Shown one piece after another: positions 12,186-34,304 of a stretch of 64,000 nucleotides of DNA. The stretch lies in assembly GCA_964017155.1 (NCBI GenBank), contig OZ024856.1, positions 6,465,313 through 6,529,312 on the forward strand, read 5' to 3'. The notes below the pieces were generated by a model. The model was given only the letters and a program-made list of their open reading frames with translations, did no database searches and had not been told where the DNA came from. This DNA comes from Oasisia sp. SBJ-2009 (lineage: Eukaryota > Annelida > Polychaeta > Sabellida > Siboglinidae). Both the position numbers and the translations under genes were made by a program. How positions within the stretch are numbered: the stretch's first letter is position 1; each line of letters begins with the position of its first letter.

Positions 12186-12239
12186 CCGTGTTCTGTTTCA
12201 ATTTTCAAAAAAGTCATGTTGATCAGCCCTTTGCTCTGG

Positions 12240-13430
12240 AATCCTCAGCCTTTCTTGGCGACTTCTGTTTATCGCATATACTGCGTTGTTGAAGACGGCA
12301 TCTTGATTTAACTCGAGAAAGTGTATACATTGTTGTACCTTGGCAGCCTTTGTCTTTGTCTTCGCCCTAGTAGCTAGACATTAGAATGATGGCAAATTTG
12401 TTATGAGATATTAGAGGCCATTCTTCACGCTATGCTTCAGACAAGTGTTATGTTTGGGGAGTGTTACTCTATCAATGGCTACCTCTAATTGGCCAAAGTT
12501 CCTTCTTATGAACATGTTTTCGCCTGTCTACGATGATTCCTCATCTGCGAAAGAAATGAGCAACTTGCCGAGAAGTTCCATTTCGGTCTTGGTGGATCGC
12601 GTGATTTCCATTCTTTTGTCAACCTTCCCCCTGTTTCTCTGAAACCGCCTGCGCCCCACTTGAACAATCATGGGATCTGTCTAGCATATTTTTACAACCT
12701 CATCACTATAGAACTTTAACAGGATTTCTCTGGTAAATCCATCTTCTATAGTGCTCATTGCTTCAAAAACATCTACTGGAACTAAAGAGACTTGTTTGTT
12801 TATGTTTGTGGAATTGATTATTGCTGTAGTAGAACCTCTTGCATCTAGAACAGCAGCAGAGCTCACCATCTCATTTCGTCTCTCATTGATACAAAGGTGC
12901 ATCTTGGGAAGCTTGGAATAGGTTTTCTTCATAGATAGATTGTTTCCTGAATTCAGCAAATGTGTCTACACTGGTTGTCAAGGTAGATGTTAACGCTTCT
13001 ACGACATCCGATTCATGTGTGTGGACGGTAGAGGTGTGCCACGATAGATTGCCACATCTTACAAAAGGGGCACAGATTGTGATACTGGCGATGTGGCTTC
13101 ACATAATTCACAACTGCAAAGATGAACAATTGCACGTAGTAAGATAGTTTATTTTATTTAAAAAAAAAACATACAGCACATGACGTGAGTTGTTTATCAT
13201 TTCCTGATTAAAGTTACTACTTCAGGAATAGTTACACCATCCAATGTAGGCCTTTATTCCTCTAAAATACCACAAATAGAAGGCAATTCGATGAACGACA
13301 ATAGGTTTTAACAAGATTACCACCTATATAATCAACTCTAGATGGCAGGTGGACTAGGAAGCCCTTCGGTTTATCGAGAGTCCAACCTATCTATATAAGT
13401 GTCCTTCGTACTCATTTGAGAGCATCCGGA
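12240..13430 (-). repeat. Tandem element unit 2
   Basis: Repeats unit 1 at 12250-12660 and again ends in the CR1-type tail (about 13306-13398). Between these lies about 500 bp not found in unit 1, including a 92-codon minus-strand frame (12681-12959) with LPKMHLCINERRNEMVSSAA and no known domain. The core frame is broken by stops. Confidence 0.5.
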
Positions 13431-13469
13431 TCTGTTACTTTCGAATGCCATCTTCATGGGCACTTTTCT

Positions 13470-13789
13470 CCGGCATTTTCAACCTTTCTTGGTGACTTCT
13501 GTTTATCGCGTATCTGCGTTGGCAAACACTGCATCTTGATTTAACTCGAAACTGTCTACATTGTTGTTCCTTGGCAGCCTTTGTCTTTGTCATTACCCTG
13601 GTAGCTAGACATGAGAATGGTGGCGGATTTTTTATGAGATAGTAGACGCCATTCTTCTCACCATGTTTTAGACGAGTTGTGTTTGGAGAGTTTCTCACGT
13701 TACTCTATCAATGGCTACCTGTAATTGGCCAAAGTTCCTTCTTAATGAACATGTCTTCGCCTGTCAACGATGCTTCCTACTTGGCAAAA
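13470..13789 (-). repeat. Tandem element unit 3, left part
   Basis: Matches the core of units 1 and 2. The minus-strand 87-codon frame (13435-13698) contains HGEKNGVYYLIKNPPP and RQFRVKSRCSVCQRRYAINR, then SHQERLKMPEK. The unit breaks off near 13790, where plus-strand sequence of another family begins. Unit-type sequence resumes at about 15605-15725. Confidence 0.5.
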
Positions 13790-14548
13790 CAAATCTTGAA
13801 GCACTCGATTCATCAGATCCAGTACTTTCAGCTGTTCGCGATGCTCCAGACGTTGACGAATCTGTGGTGAAATCCCTGTGTTCTGCTTTTCTCGCAGTCT
13901 GCAAGCGTCAGCTCCATAACTACCTGGCTGATGACTTTACTGCACAGCAGAGAGAACACGCCAAGGTAGCCCCGACTCACAACATGCAGAGTGAGCGCAT
14001 AATGGCGATGTCCGATTCGCAGGTGCACAGGGCCCCAAACGCTCGGATGGAATTTGTCGGTGTGTGACTATTTCTAATAGTATTGTGTCTTACATTATCT
14101 AAAGCGATAAACATTTATTAACAATAATAATAAATGTATTGAAATAAATAACAAAAGAATAAATACATGTATGAGATAAATAACAACACAAAAGTTGAAT
14201 ACATTACAACAACATAAATACAATCAAATTATTTACAAATGTACAAAAATATACACTAGTTATTAATATATCATTCTAATCATTTTAACGTTTATAATCT
14301 CCAGTGTAATCAAATATTCTGTTGAAACTTGAATGTTCCAGAAGCGGAAGTTAAGGCAATGGCTAACGACACCCTCGGCTGGTTAGGAGAGATGACCCCA
14401 TCTGAGCAGGAGAGAGCTGTCCTCTACGCCGTCAATCAGACCCCAAAGTCCACTGCACAGAAAAGGGCGCGACAGAGAGAAACTGAGGCAGAAATAACCA
14501 AAAGGTCTTGTTAATACTGCAAATTGTTTAACCATTGTTACACACGCA

Positions 14549-14582
<34 letters not shown>

Positions 14583-15069
14583 ATGTATATTTAACACAAA
14601 GAAAGTTGTGAACCAGTGGCAATTTTATAAATATGCCACAAACATGATAAATGTACTAATGATATTACAGACTGAGTCAGAGGTCGAGGAAGAAGGACGA
14701 GACAGAGAGGACGAAGGTCGAGAGATCGATCAAGGAGCTGGAGAGCCAGAGTGACGTCACCATCGACCAAGTCAAGGCGTTCTTCCCGGAGATCCCGAAG
14801 GATTCAGAGACATTTATTTTGACTTTATTTAATAATTCTGTAAAAGTTGTTTCTTTGAAATTTTTGCATACTTGGTTTGTGTCGGACCTCTCTGAGGTAT
14901 CGTATATCACGGCTTAGAGCTGGAACTGAAGAAGACAAAGAGGTGCACATATGTCATATCCTACTACAACGCAGCTAATGAAAGTGCCGATGATGCAGTG
15001 GACGAGTCTGTCACTAGGTCTACTCTAATTGTGGATGCCCTGTTTGGTGACCTTGTTCCCCTCGTGTGA
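13790..15069 (+). pseudogene. Decayed three-exon gene of an unnamed multicopy family
   Basis: Three coding segments join in phase: about 13790-14059 (APDVDESVVKSLCSAFLAVC, then KVAPTHNMQSERIMAMSDSQ), 14342-14504 (KAMANDTLGWLGEMTPSEQE) and 14671-15069 (KVERSIKELESQSDVTIDQV, then HTWFVSDLSEVSYHG). Donors are GTGTGT and a weak GTCTTG; acceptors are TTCCAG and ATTACAG. A one-base frameshift near 14910 precedes the final LIVDALFGDLVPLV-stop. The order 'PTHN.xSE....R.APN' then 'xND.LxWL' then a basic coiled region then an HxW...Y...Y module is one I associate with an uncharacterised, often repeated invertebrate protein; function unknown. The first exon lacks a plausible ATG of its own, because the upstream sequence is antisense to tandem unit 3. 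Confidence 0.5.
14540..14580. repeat. (CACG)n/(CA)n microsatellite
   Basis: Short perfect array in the second intron of the decayed gene. Confidence 0.9.
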
Positions 15070-15266
15070 ATGTGTATCTATTCATGCATCTATTTGTTAA
15101 AATTACTATGAGTACAAAAGGCTGACTGCCCAAAATATTATCACATAAATGGTGCACGATGTTAAGAAAGTTACGTTTGCAAGGTCAAGTAAAGGTTGTT
15201 CAAGGTCAAGTAAAGTTCATTAAATCACTTTGTCCTGTGCTTTACATGATAGACAACATTACAGGG

Positions 15267-15346
<80 letters not shown>

Positions 15347-15814
15347 TTGTAGCATTTAAAATCAAATAAAATTATTAAAAAGTAACAAATTGTCTTTTTT
15401 TTAAATGCGCCGAAAATCGCACAATTTTTATTTCACTCGTTAATGCTAAAGCATGGGCACTAATTACCGATATTTGGAAAAGTTAATTCAACATAACATC
15501 ACTCCCCATGTACCAATTAAAAAAATTCCAAGTGTGTTTATTTCCTAACAGTCTGCTCTAACTGATTACAGAATATTAACTGATTACATATAGCTTGAAA
15601 TTTTCATACAGCACATGACGTGAGTTGTTTATTGTTTCCTTATGAAACGTAATATTTAAGGAAAAGTCACATTACCCAATATAGGCCTTTGTTCATCTAA
15701 AATACCATAAATAGAAAGAAGGCAAAACTGTGTAAATTATCGATTAGATCAACGATGTCGTCACTTTTCTCAATGACGTCAGATAAGCAGCGGCAACTAC
15801 GCGAGTGATAGCGC
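15070..15814. repeat. (TA)n at 15270-15343 and resumption of tandem unit 3
   Basis: A 74-bp TA array, then AT-rich sequence. From 15605 to about 15725 the sequence again matches the unit sequence at 11920-12030 and 13165-13280 (CAGCACATGACGTGAGTTGT). This shows that the plus-strand gene interrupts unit 3. Confidence 0.7.
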
Positions 15815-16034
15815 TGTCGCGCTTACATTTTTCCGGTCGTTAAAAACGTTCCGATTAACAAACTGGTTGACACGCGCATGCGCAGAAACGTCAATCGGAA
15901 CGGTTTTAACGGTGGGTGCCGCGGGGTGGGAAACGTAAACATACCGCATAACAACTAGGGCCCGCATCTGACTCGCGCATGCGCAGAAACGTCAATCGGA
16001 ACGGATTTAGCGCCGGAAAATTGTAAGCGCTACA
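15815..16034. mobile_element. Long-TIR MITE, copy 3 (220 bp, internally deleted)
   Basis: Same terminal sequences as the 5246 and 21063 copies, but only 220 bp long. It holds two CGCGCATGCGCAGAAACG blocks and a GC-rich centre (GGTGCCGCGGGGTGGG). The flanks show a possible GCGC direct repeat, too short to be conclusive. Confidence 0.7.
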
Positions 16035-16520
16035 GCGCGTCGGATGCATTGTTGTGACGTCATAGTTGGCTTGTCGTCTTCCAGGTTGGCGTCATCACAA
16101 CGCCGGGCCGCCGGACACTGGCAAGAAATGTCAGATTATCTTAGAGTAATCTTGACCGCGTTGCTGTGGGAATATCGCCTCTGACAGCGACTGCAGAACT
16201 AAGCTAATGGGATGAAGGGAATGTTTGCGTGCGTCGGTAAGAATCAAGACGACTGGCTTCAACAACGTCGTATCGCAACGCTTTTTTTAGGGTTATTGTT
16301 GTTAGGTACGCCTAACAAGGACACATGCAATATTCCGCCATCGTCGATTTCTGAGAACTTCACTATCCCGCCAGGTCCTAGATTGTGAAGACTGGCGCCA
16401 AAGGATAACAACTACTTTACAGTGTGTGAAGCTTTGCTTTATCGAGTACAATCGGTTTACGCATTATTGGTGTAATTGATATCATTTACACCGATCGCCG
16501 GTAGGATCAAAGATAGCTTG

Positions 16521-16553
<33 letters not shown>

Positions 16554-16567
16554 CAAAGATAACTTGT

Positions 16568-16653
<86 letters not shown>

Positions 16654-16666
16654 CAAAGATAACTTG

Positions 16667-16720
<54 letters not shown>

Positions 16721-16771
16721 AGCTATCTTTGATCCTACCGGCGATCGGTTTAAATGATGTCAATATGTATG

Positions 16772-16819
<48 letters not shown>

Positions 16820-17480
16820 GTGTTAAATCACTTCCGAGTAGACATTACTTCACATCAGTCATTACATTATAGCTCGTGGGAGCCAATGCAGTCATAATAA
16901 GCCAGAGACTTGATATAGATAGCGTTAACACTATATAATTGATCAGAACTGATGCCATTAAGACGGTTTCTACTTCAAATCCTCTCCTTGTGATCCGTTA
17001 AGGTGTTACTTCCTTTGGGCCTAGAGGGTTTTGTCAGTTCTACCCGAAAGTGTTGTACGTGAATGAAGAAAAACAATAGGTGGATAACGTACAATAATGC
17101 GTGATGCGATGCGCGATGGTATAAGTTATAAACATGATGCATTGAGCAGTATCAGTCAATCAATTTATTTCAAAACACACAACATTGAAAAACAAACAAC
17201 ACAAATCAAGTAAATAATAAGTCACATGGTACTAATGATATACAATGAAGAAATAAGTGTTAAAAAGGAGTAGACTTGAAGTTAAACGACTTAAGTCGTA
17301 TGCCAAAACGAGGCTTAGGCAGCCATTTGTATTTTATTACTCTAAATTTATTTGTGTCATTGGCAACGAGAGAAAGAAAATTAAAACAATGTGAACATCA
17401 CCCAGTAATCCGGGGGGAAAGAACGATCTAAGTACATTTCACTAATTTCAGTATCACACAAACAACACAACGATAAAGCT
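16035..17480. repeat. AT hairpin region and unassigned sequence
   Basis: 16035-16475 is unassigned. 16477-16527 and 16710-16762 are inverted copies (about 50 bp, core GATCGCCGGTAGGATCAAAG) enclosing TA arrays with three GATCAAAGATA(A/G)CTTGTTA blocks. A further TA array ends near 16814. 16815-17480 has no recognisable gene. Confidence 0.7.
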
Positions 17481-17645
17481 GGATGCATATTGGACATGTC
17501 GTCGTCATTGATGTAGATGCTGTAACAAAACCGCTATCTGGTGGACACCAGAAAGGAACCTAAAACGTGGACGCCCAGAGAAAACACGGAGAACAGCGGC
17601 GGTGGAGCGGAACTAAATTAACCACAGCTTGGGCACCATATTGTA
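17480..17645 (+). pseudogene. RTE-like LINE 3'-end fragment
   Basis: The translation contains WWTPERNLKRGRPEKTRRTA, matching the 'RWTPEGKRKRGRPKxTWRRT' tail that follows the RT domain in RTE/Jockey-type elements. The upstream part needs frameshifts. No catalytic region present. Confidence 0.6.
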
Positions 17646-19420
17646 AGAATTGGCCGGTCTACTAATTTCCCTTCTTCGCATCTGCCTCGATCTTCTTATA
17701 TATAGTCGTAGACGCGATGTTCTCATCTTGGGCAATATTCCCCCTCCGTACTGACCTCCTAGACAGTTAGCCATGACCTATTCAGTTCGGCCACAGTGTC
17801 ACTGTCAAATAGAAATCAGATACTCACGGAGAGAGATTCTAATTACTCAATCATTTGCAGAAGACTTTTCCAAGTGTTCGTTTCAAGAACTTTAATACAG
17901 ACAGCATAATACAGAAGTTAATACAATTGTCTAACTGGCCTGGCTCCGTGGGCGCCAGACGTGAAGTTACATGGTGCGTGCGTGCTCTCCTCTCTCTCGT
18001 CTAACTGCCTGGGTTTAAATACTCTCTGCCAAGTGGCAGTCACTAACTAGACATTCATTTCCTTAGATAGTTAGGCTCACTGGCCAACGCTGGCTAAGCT
18101 TCGGACAACGCTCTAGTCGAGTCTCAGAGATAATAATAAGCTGGAATCTCCTATGCCTGGTCTATCCTTAGAGAACTCAGACAACTGGATATAACTGGTT
18201 TAACCAAGCTAAGCTTCTAGCTTGCCTATAGCATTAATATGACTTCATGTATAATAATTATAGTATTTCATGAAAGGTAATTACAAGGAATTTATGCAAC
18301 CATAATTCCTTACAATATACTGCGAATTGCCAGATACCAATAGAACTGATGAGATTCGGCCAGATGGTGTAAGGGGCAGTATGTAAGTAAGTAAGTAAGT
18401 ACGTACGTACGTACGTACGTACGTACGTACGTACATAAGTAAGTAAAGCAGAGATATAGTATCGTCAATGTACCTATTTAATCTTAGTAACATAATATGT
18501 GCAGGTTACATATCAGATTGATGCGAGTAACAGGTAAAGTTAATACAGATCCTCAAATACCGATATAATATCGATTAGTCATTGTGATAAACTGTTATTA
18601 ATCGGATTTAACAAGACGGTATCAGACACAGTGAGCCACTGTGTAGTGTCTAGAGCAGACTCAACAGTGGTGCCATGACATGCAGCCCAACAATGTATGC
18701 TGCAGTTTCAGTCCACTTAAGACACCGCCAACAAGACCACATGTTACATATACCTATAAACGTAGCCGGCAGACTGCAAGACTGACTGACAATCTACAAG
18801 TCCTTACCGGGAGTAATATAGGGCCTACGTGTGTCCTAGCAGATGTGCACCATGCCAGCAACAGTGACACGACACGTCAACATAAAATTATAACTGAATG
18901 GCGGAGAGGCCGAGTCTGTCACAAACAGTTAGACAGGACATTTAGTTGTATTTAAATAAGGAAACGTGCTCTCGTGGGAACACCGACAGGTAAACTAAAA
19001 TGTCTTGCGACAGTGAACAATTCAAAAATATCAGCTGTCACAACATCATAGCGTGGCTAGTTTCAGTGGAATATGAAACACACAAATTAAAATACTCCCA
19101 AATTGGGCTATTAGCATTTACTCATGCAAAGCAGTGTACATCTTCAAATGTTGTCTTTCAACTGAAAGTAATTAGATCGACCAGCTCGATCCTGAACAAA
19201 GGAAAAAAATCTGACCTAAACACCTCAGTGCCTACTTGCACTCTGCTCACATCTTGCATGTAGTGCGGGTTCTCACCTGCGATTGCAGAATGTACTACAA
19301 CGGGTGACTACTTTCACATAGTCAGTTCTGTTCTTTCTAAAAGAGAATATCACAACAGTAACATTTGGTTTGTTTGTGCGTGTGTAAGTAACTAATGGCA
19401 AGTCTACTAAACACGGCGGA
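17646..19420. other. Downstream flank of Mx gene A; no gene recognised
   Basis: Sequence 3' of Mx gene A. It holds a (GTAA)n/(GTAC)n microsatellite at about 18383-18443 and short frames without recognisable motifs (18680-18955, 19000-19263). It probably includes Mx 3' UTR close to 19458, but no polyadenylation site could be assigned with confidence. Confidence 0.35.
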
Positions 19421-19458
19421 GATACGTTGCTGTTGCAACTGCCCGCGGTCTAGGGCCG

Positions 19459-29320
<9,862 letters not shown>

Positions 29321-29345
<25 letters not shown>

Positions 29346-29650
29346 CTGCAAGAACAAACAAAACGTAATTGCAACGTATAGTACACGTTTTATAATTATA
29401 ATAGTTATAATTCATATACCCTACGTATAATATTGGCATAAATGACTTCGCTGCTGAAAAACAATCTTTGTGCTTCATTCGTCTATTTTGTCTGCTGCAA
29501 TAACAGGCAAACGGGATTAGCACTGTACAGATACTTTATATAATTCCTATACGCTTGATATTGGCAGAAGGCATCTGACAGACAAGCTAAATGCTGTGCT
29601 GCTTCCAGTTTCTTCGGCAGCTGCAAGAACTAACAATAACCAATAACTAG
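29321..29650 (-). repeat. Three degenerate tandem copies of the Mx leader-exon acceptor
   Basis: The acceptor-exon border (TTCTTGCAG|CAGACAAAGA on the minus strand) recurs at about 29495 (TTATTGCAG|CAGACAAAAT) and 29620 (TTCTTGCAG|CTGCCGAAGA). Spacing is about 125-150 bp. The AT-rich sequence between them is also similar. Only the first copy leads into the ATG. Confidence 0.5.
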
Positions 29651-30745
29651 TTACAGCGCGTACTAACTCAGTCTTAGGGTGACCATTTTGCTCTATGTTT
29701 GAAGTTGCATTCTGACTTCCGCCATATTTAAAAAACTAATTTCCAATGAACCAGCATTCCCCATATACTATATATTATTTTCCTCAACCACCTATCAACT
29801 TATTTGCACATAATATGCCATTTTAAAATAAAAGGGAAAAGACGAGAAATGAAGTGGCGAGGTAGTGTTTAGCATATCACGGATTGGTTTAGACCTCGTT
29901 CCAATGAAAATCGCTGTGAGACATGCGCAACGGTAAACAGGAAGTTTCCGGTGTGGTGGTTCCAGATTCGTCCTCTCCCAGACTCTGCTAAAAGCATACC
30001 CCGCATGCGTGCGCAAGCGCAGTCCTGCTTTTATCAGCTCTGACGCCGTGTTGAAGACATACGTCACGCCTGGGCCGAGTTTCCTCAAAACGCTTACCGC
30101 ATATTTATTTATTTTAAAACTTGCGAATACCAGTCATATTTGAATACTTGGTGTATTACTAACGGAAACTATGTTAGTAATAACGCAGAATCCTGGCGCG
30201 CTACCGTTGCGGTCCCAGATTCGGCAGGTTCATGCCGAATCTGGGCCTGGCCGATTCTGGGACTACTACACCGGGATGCAACGTTGACCTCCGTTGTTAT
30301 CGTCTGTAGTCTTCATCGTTTTCATCGTCATTTTGACTGATGTCAGTGATGTGGTATGTTTGATACAAGTTTGTGTCGTAAAATCGTTGGGCTGTATAAA
30401 CTTAGGCGTAAAGGCAAAATCGCAGCACACGACAGCCTTAATTTCTTCTTTAGATCTATTTATTTTAATGTTATAAAGTATTTATTATTTGTTAATAAGT
30501 TTTCTCAAATAATCATAGACAATTTGATTTAATGTCTTAAATTATTTTAATTAGTTTCATAGGTGAAATAAACTATTATAAATTTGGGCTTGGCTGTCAG
30601 ACATCCTCAGCCTTCTTCTTTCAGTAATCCACTACCGTAAAATAATCAGATTTCATGGACGGTGTGCTGATTAATTATAAATAATAATGGTGTTGAAATG
30701 TTTATCAAAAATAACAAGTTCGGGTTAAAAATCAGCGGTCACGAT
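29650..30745. other. Upstream region of Mx gene A; no exon recognised
   Basis: A leader exon and promoter must lie in or beyond this stretch. 29900-30090 is relatively GC-rich with an ETS-like CCGGAAAC core and two GTTTCC boxes on the plus strand. These could be interferon-response-like half sites but are too short to claim. A perfect 13-bp hairpin lies at 30214-30245. Confidence 0.3.
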
Positions 30746-31260
30746 ATTTTATGCAATGCCTGTTTGCAATGCCTGTGCTGTCAAGCATCCAGGAACTGCT
30801 TGAAAACCTCTGGAGAGGGAGCATTAATGTTACTGTTTGGCTGTTAGTTTGGTCCATGGTTCTATTGTGGCTACAAAGAAGGAGTATTCATAGCTCCAGG
30901 CCATGTCATAAGCTTGTACCCGGGAATGTTGGACCATTAGTTGTAAGAGGTGCCCTATGCACCCAGCAGCTAAATGTTCTGTGGCACAGTGAGTGCACGC
31001 TGGCTGGGTGTGTGCACAGAGGTATGCTAACTAAGGCCATACAGAATTGTGTACATCATAGTGAGCCTGGATTCAGTGAGCCTAGCTGTGTGTCTAGTGT
31101 CTGTCAACGGTGTTCTAGGGGCTGCCAATTCAGTCGTTGGGTCATTGTATACAGACATTACGTGATTCAACGCCAGAACACATTCCTATTTAACATGAAA
31201 TGTACTTACATGTTGAAAATAGCAAATAAAGCTTTATTTATTTATTTATTTATTAACTTC
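30745..31260 (+). repeat. Probable retrotransposon 3' end with (TTTA)n tail
   Basis: The 187-codon frame here has no recognisable domain. It runs into AAATAAAGCTTTATTTATTT followed by more TTTA units, a typical microsatellite tail of a LINE or SINE. No RT motif is visible. Confidence 0.4.
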
Positions 31261-31706
31261 TTAAACGTCTACAGCAATTGTCGAGTTTACTACGTTCCAG
31301 ATGTCACCGGATAAAGGAGGAGGTCCAGTAGTTTTGCCGCACTCGAGCCGCCCTCGGCCCGCTGTAGTTGTGCTGGCTGGGTGCGAGCTCTCTTAATTGT
31401 TGGGTACTACTTCTATAATTAAGTCAGTAATGCAATGATATAGTATCGCAATATATGTAACTGTATTTTTTAGTAATATCAGATATACGTATTAGTTATA
31501 TTACAGATCAGATTGATTGTAGTAGCAGTTAGATAATTTTTTATTAACTTGTAAATGACACCAATATTACATCTGTAGGTCACTTAGAAGTGGAGTTATG
31601 ACACCTGGAAGGTTGTCAGGTATCAAGGTCGGGTCAAAGTTTGATCACTTTGGACCTGAAGGTCAGATTGACATAACAATTGGTTGGCCGCATAGACTCG
31701 TAATCA

Positions 31707-32511
31707 TATACCAACACACACAATTTAATCAACATCAAAGACGGCAGACATGCCACATTTTTGGGATGGCAATCTGTATTTTTGACCTAAAATTTGGTAT
31801 CAATCCGTATCATTAATCAGATCTTCCAGTTAACTGACTTTTTTCGATTATTGGAGCCAGTTTACTGCAAGTTTTGTTTTATTTCAGCACGTTTAAAAGC
31901 TGCATTTCTTGTACTGGTATAAAAGTGCTGCAGTTTTCAGAACTACAATTTACCAGCACGTCATCTATTACGCGCTACAATAAACTAATCGGTGGTTTCG
32001 AATCGATTTACTTAGTCACTAACAGAAAAAATTATTCCATTATGCAGTATAGTTTTGTGACGCATACAAGGCATAATGTGGTTAAAAATCTTTTCTCCAT
32101 AAATTATCGTATCAAAACGGAGTACGGCCGTATCACTTTAAAAACCGCCAAAATTCGTATCGGATACGGGTAATCCGTTATCATGTGGCATGTCTGAGAT
32201 ATGGTCATGTAAATTATTCATTGATTTGACATGGAATGCCTCTAATGTAATGATATATGATATTGATAAGTAACACGGATAAAGTCGTATCAATCGACAC
32301 GGCAGCACAGGATTCGAAACCGCTAACAAAAATGCTGACAAACTTTGTCAGCAGTAATTCTCACCTTGTCTGCGTTCGCCAACGGCACCGCACGGGCAGG
32401 TTCCGACTTTGGCTGTGAACCAGATTCTACTTGTGGAAATGTAGGTTCTTTCGTGGCTACGTCTGCATACATCTTGGACTTGGTCTCAGTTCGGTCTTTG
32501 TGCTTCCCCTT
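31707..32511 (-). repeat. Segmental duplication copy A carrying exon of small basic protein
   Basis: Nearly identical to 40083-40894 (about 800 bp, few indels). Its right end is a 147-nt exon-like stretch (32365-32511, minus) reading KGKHKDRTETKSKMYADVAT and ending ANADK at a GTGAGAAT donor. The initiator ATG of the paralogue at 47375 is AAG here. The 5' flank seen at 47230-47374 is missing, so this half is promoter-less. Confidence 0.7.
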
Positions 32512-32519
32512 AAAGGGGG

Positions 32520-34300
32520 ACTGAAGCGGCTGAACAACCACAGCCCAAACATAAGAACATATCATTTACAGCACTTGTCAGTATGATTTGACAAGCACAG
32601 CGTCACGGTATATTTTTAATAATTTTTTTAACTGAGCTACTTTCAACACAGGGCGCTGCCATATTGCCTAGGGCTTCTGAGCGGCGTTTCCGGTTTGATT
32701 GCCGCGTTGTTTACAATCGCGGAAGCCGCGAGTCAATAGGCAACGCAGCATAGCTCTCACAAAAACGGGCCAAACGCATTAAAACAAACATAATTAAACT
32801 ATTTAATGCACTGTATGGCTAATAGATATATTATGATTGTTAGCAAGCAACTTTCACATACTTCCACGAAAGGATTCCTGCAGAAAAAGCAGGTTAAACA
32901 TGATGAAGTTGGCGTGTCCGCCGGCGGCAAGTTCGACAAGAGTCTGCGGTGGTCACTTTCAAACGCCTAATGCAAGCCTAATTGCAAACGTGACGAACAC
33001 AAAGAGACACTGAACATCAAAACATAAGTTTCGATCAGAGCAACAGGTCCGTGTTTGATCGATTTGCTTGCAAATAAGTACGCAGCGACGAAGTAAATTT
33101 CGTCGAACTCGATAGGAAAACCGGACATGATTTCCTTATTTGGAAGGCGATTCGGCGCGTAGGAAATGACAGCTTGTTGTTACCAAGGCGACTCGGCACT
33201 CACGAGTTCAGTCATGTATCGTTACGACGACAATTTAGTCCCACGGTTGTATTTCACTGTCTGCATAATACACGAATGTGATCTTAGCGAAGTTTAAATA
33301 TAATGAGAAATGTGAACATAATAAAGTACATATATGTGTGGATAGTTGTATATCATTTGCAATTTATATAATCCACAGATTTAGTCTAGAACACTCGGTC
33401 GTTGACGTTTCTTCGCCGGCAAGCTGTACCTAGTCCTAGCAACCAGCGGCATTGTGCCACGGTTGGTAGATAGAGTTAGAGTTCCTACGTCTACGAGTAT
33501 ATATTATATCGACATAAGCAGTCGCCGGTGGGGGAAATAACCTTTTTCAAAATAATATTTTCAATAAGTTCTTCAATGAATATGAAAATGTCACTTTTTT
33601 GTTATATTAGTAACATTATTAAAAATTGTTTTGGTGCTTAATTAAGCCAACATACATTGTTTGGTCATTCATGACTGTACTGTTTTAAAACTGTTAATTT
33701 CCAAAAATTAATGTCAATGGAGCATGTTCCTATAGGCTATTATCTAAGCTATATTATATAACTGAGATTCTCACATGTGGAAAGGTGCCAGATCCTGTTT
33801 GTGTCAGCTACACAGGAAATAACCGTATTTATTTTTTGTCGGATAATCCACCTGGGGTATTGACCTCAGGTGAAACTCATTTCCAGGTCACAACCCTTCC
33901 CCTAATGACTAATGTGGAGGCTACAGCCACTACACCACTCTCTGTGTTGGGAACCCAGGGGAAAATGTCCAGATCACTACCCTCAACCATAAGGGAAAGA
34001 TTAATCATCTAACTCTGTGGTGACTATGCATCTCAGTCATGAAAAATAAATACAACACACAATTTGCAAGACTATAACATTGTGTTCATAATGTAATTAT
34101 AGAAGTATCACAACAATCATAGGGTCTAAAATCCACACATACAAACCCTTATCACCTTGTAATTACATGATTACACAACTACCACCACTGACAATGGGGG
34201 GATGCCACTGTGGGGGGTGGGGGGGGGGGTGGAGGGCTAGTACAATCCCCTCTTCCCCATGTGGGCATCTAGCCTGAATACACTGTCCCACTCATTGATT
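32520..34300. other. No gene recognised
   Basis: 32640-33500 is moderately GC- and CpG-rich and could include a promoter. No frame with a recognisable domain. A G-rich tract lies at 34198-34235. Confidence 0.3.
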
Positions 34301-34304
34301 CAAT

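Noticed and set aside
29795..30088. 97-codon minus-strand frame upstream of Mx gene A
   Set aside because: No domain, no splice partner; the region is more likely regulatory or repeat sequence.
29900..30090. Interferon-response-like GTTTCC boxes and an ETS site
   Set aside because: Single short half sites are expected by chance; the transcription start is unknown, so no regulatory feature was called.
30751..31314. 187-codon frame as a gene
   Set aside because: Runs through a TTTA tail with no domain; better explained as a retrotransposon end.
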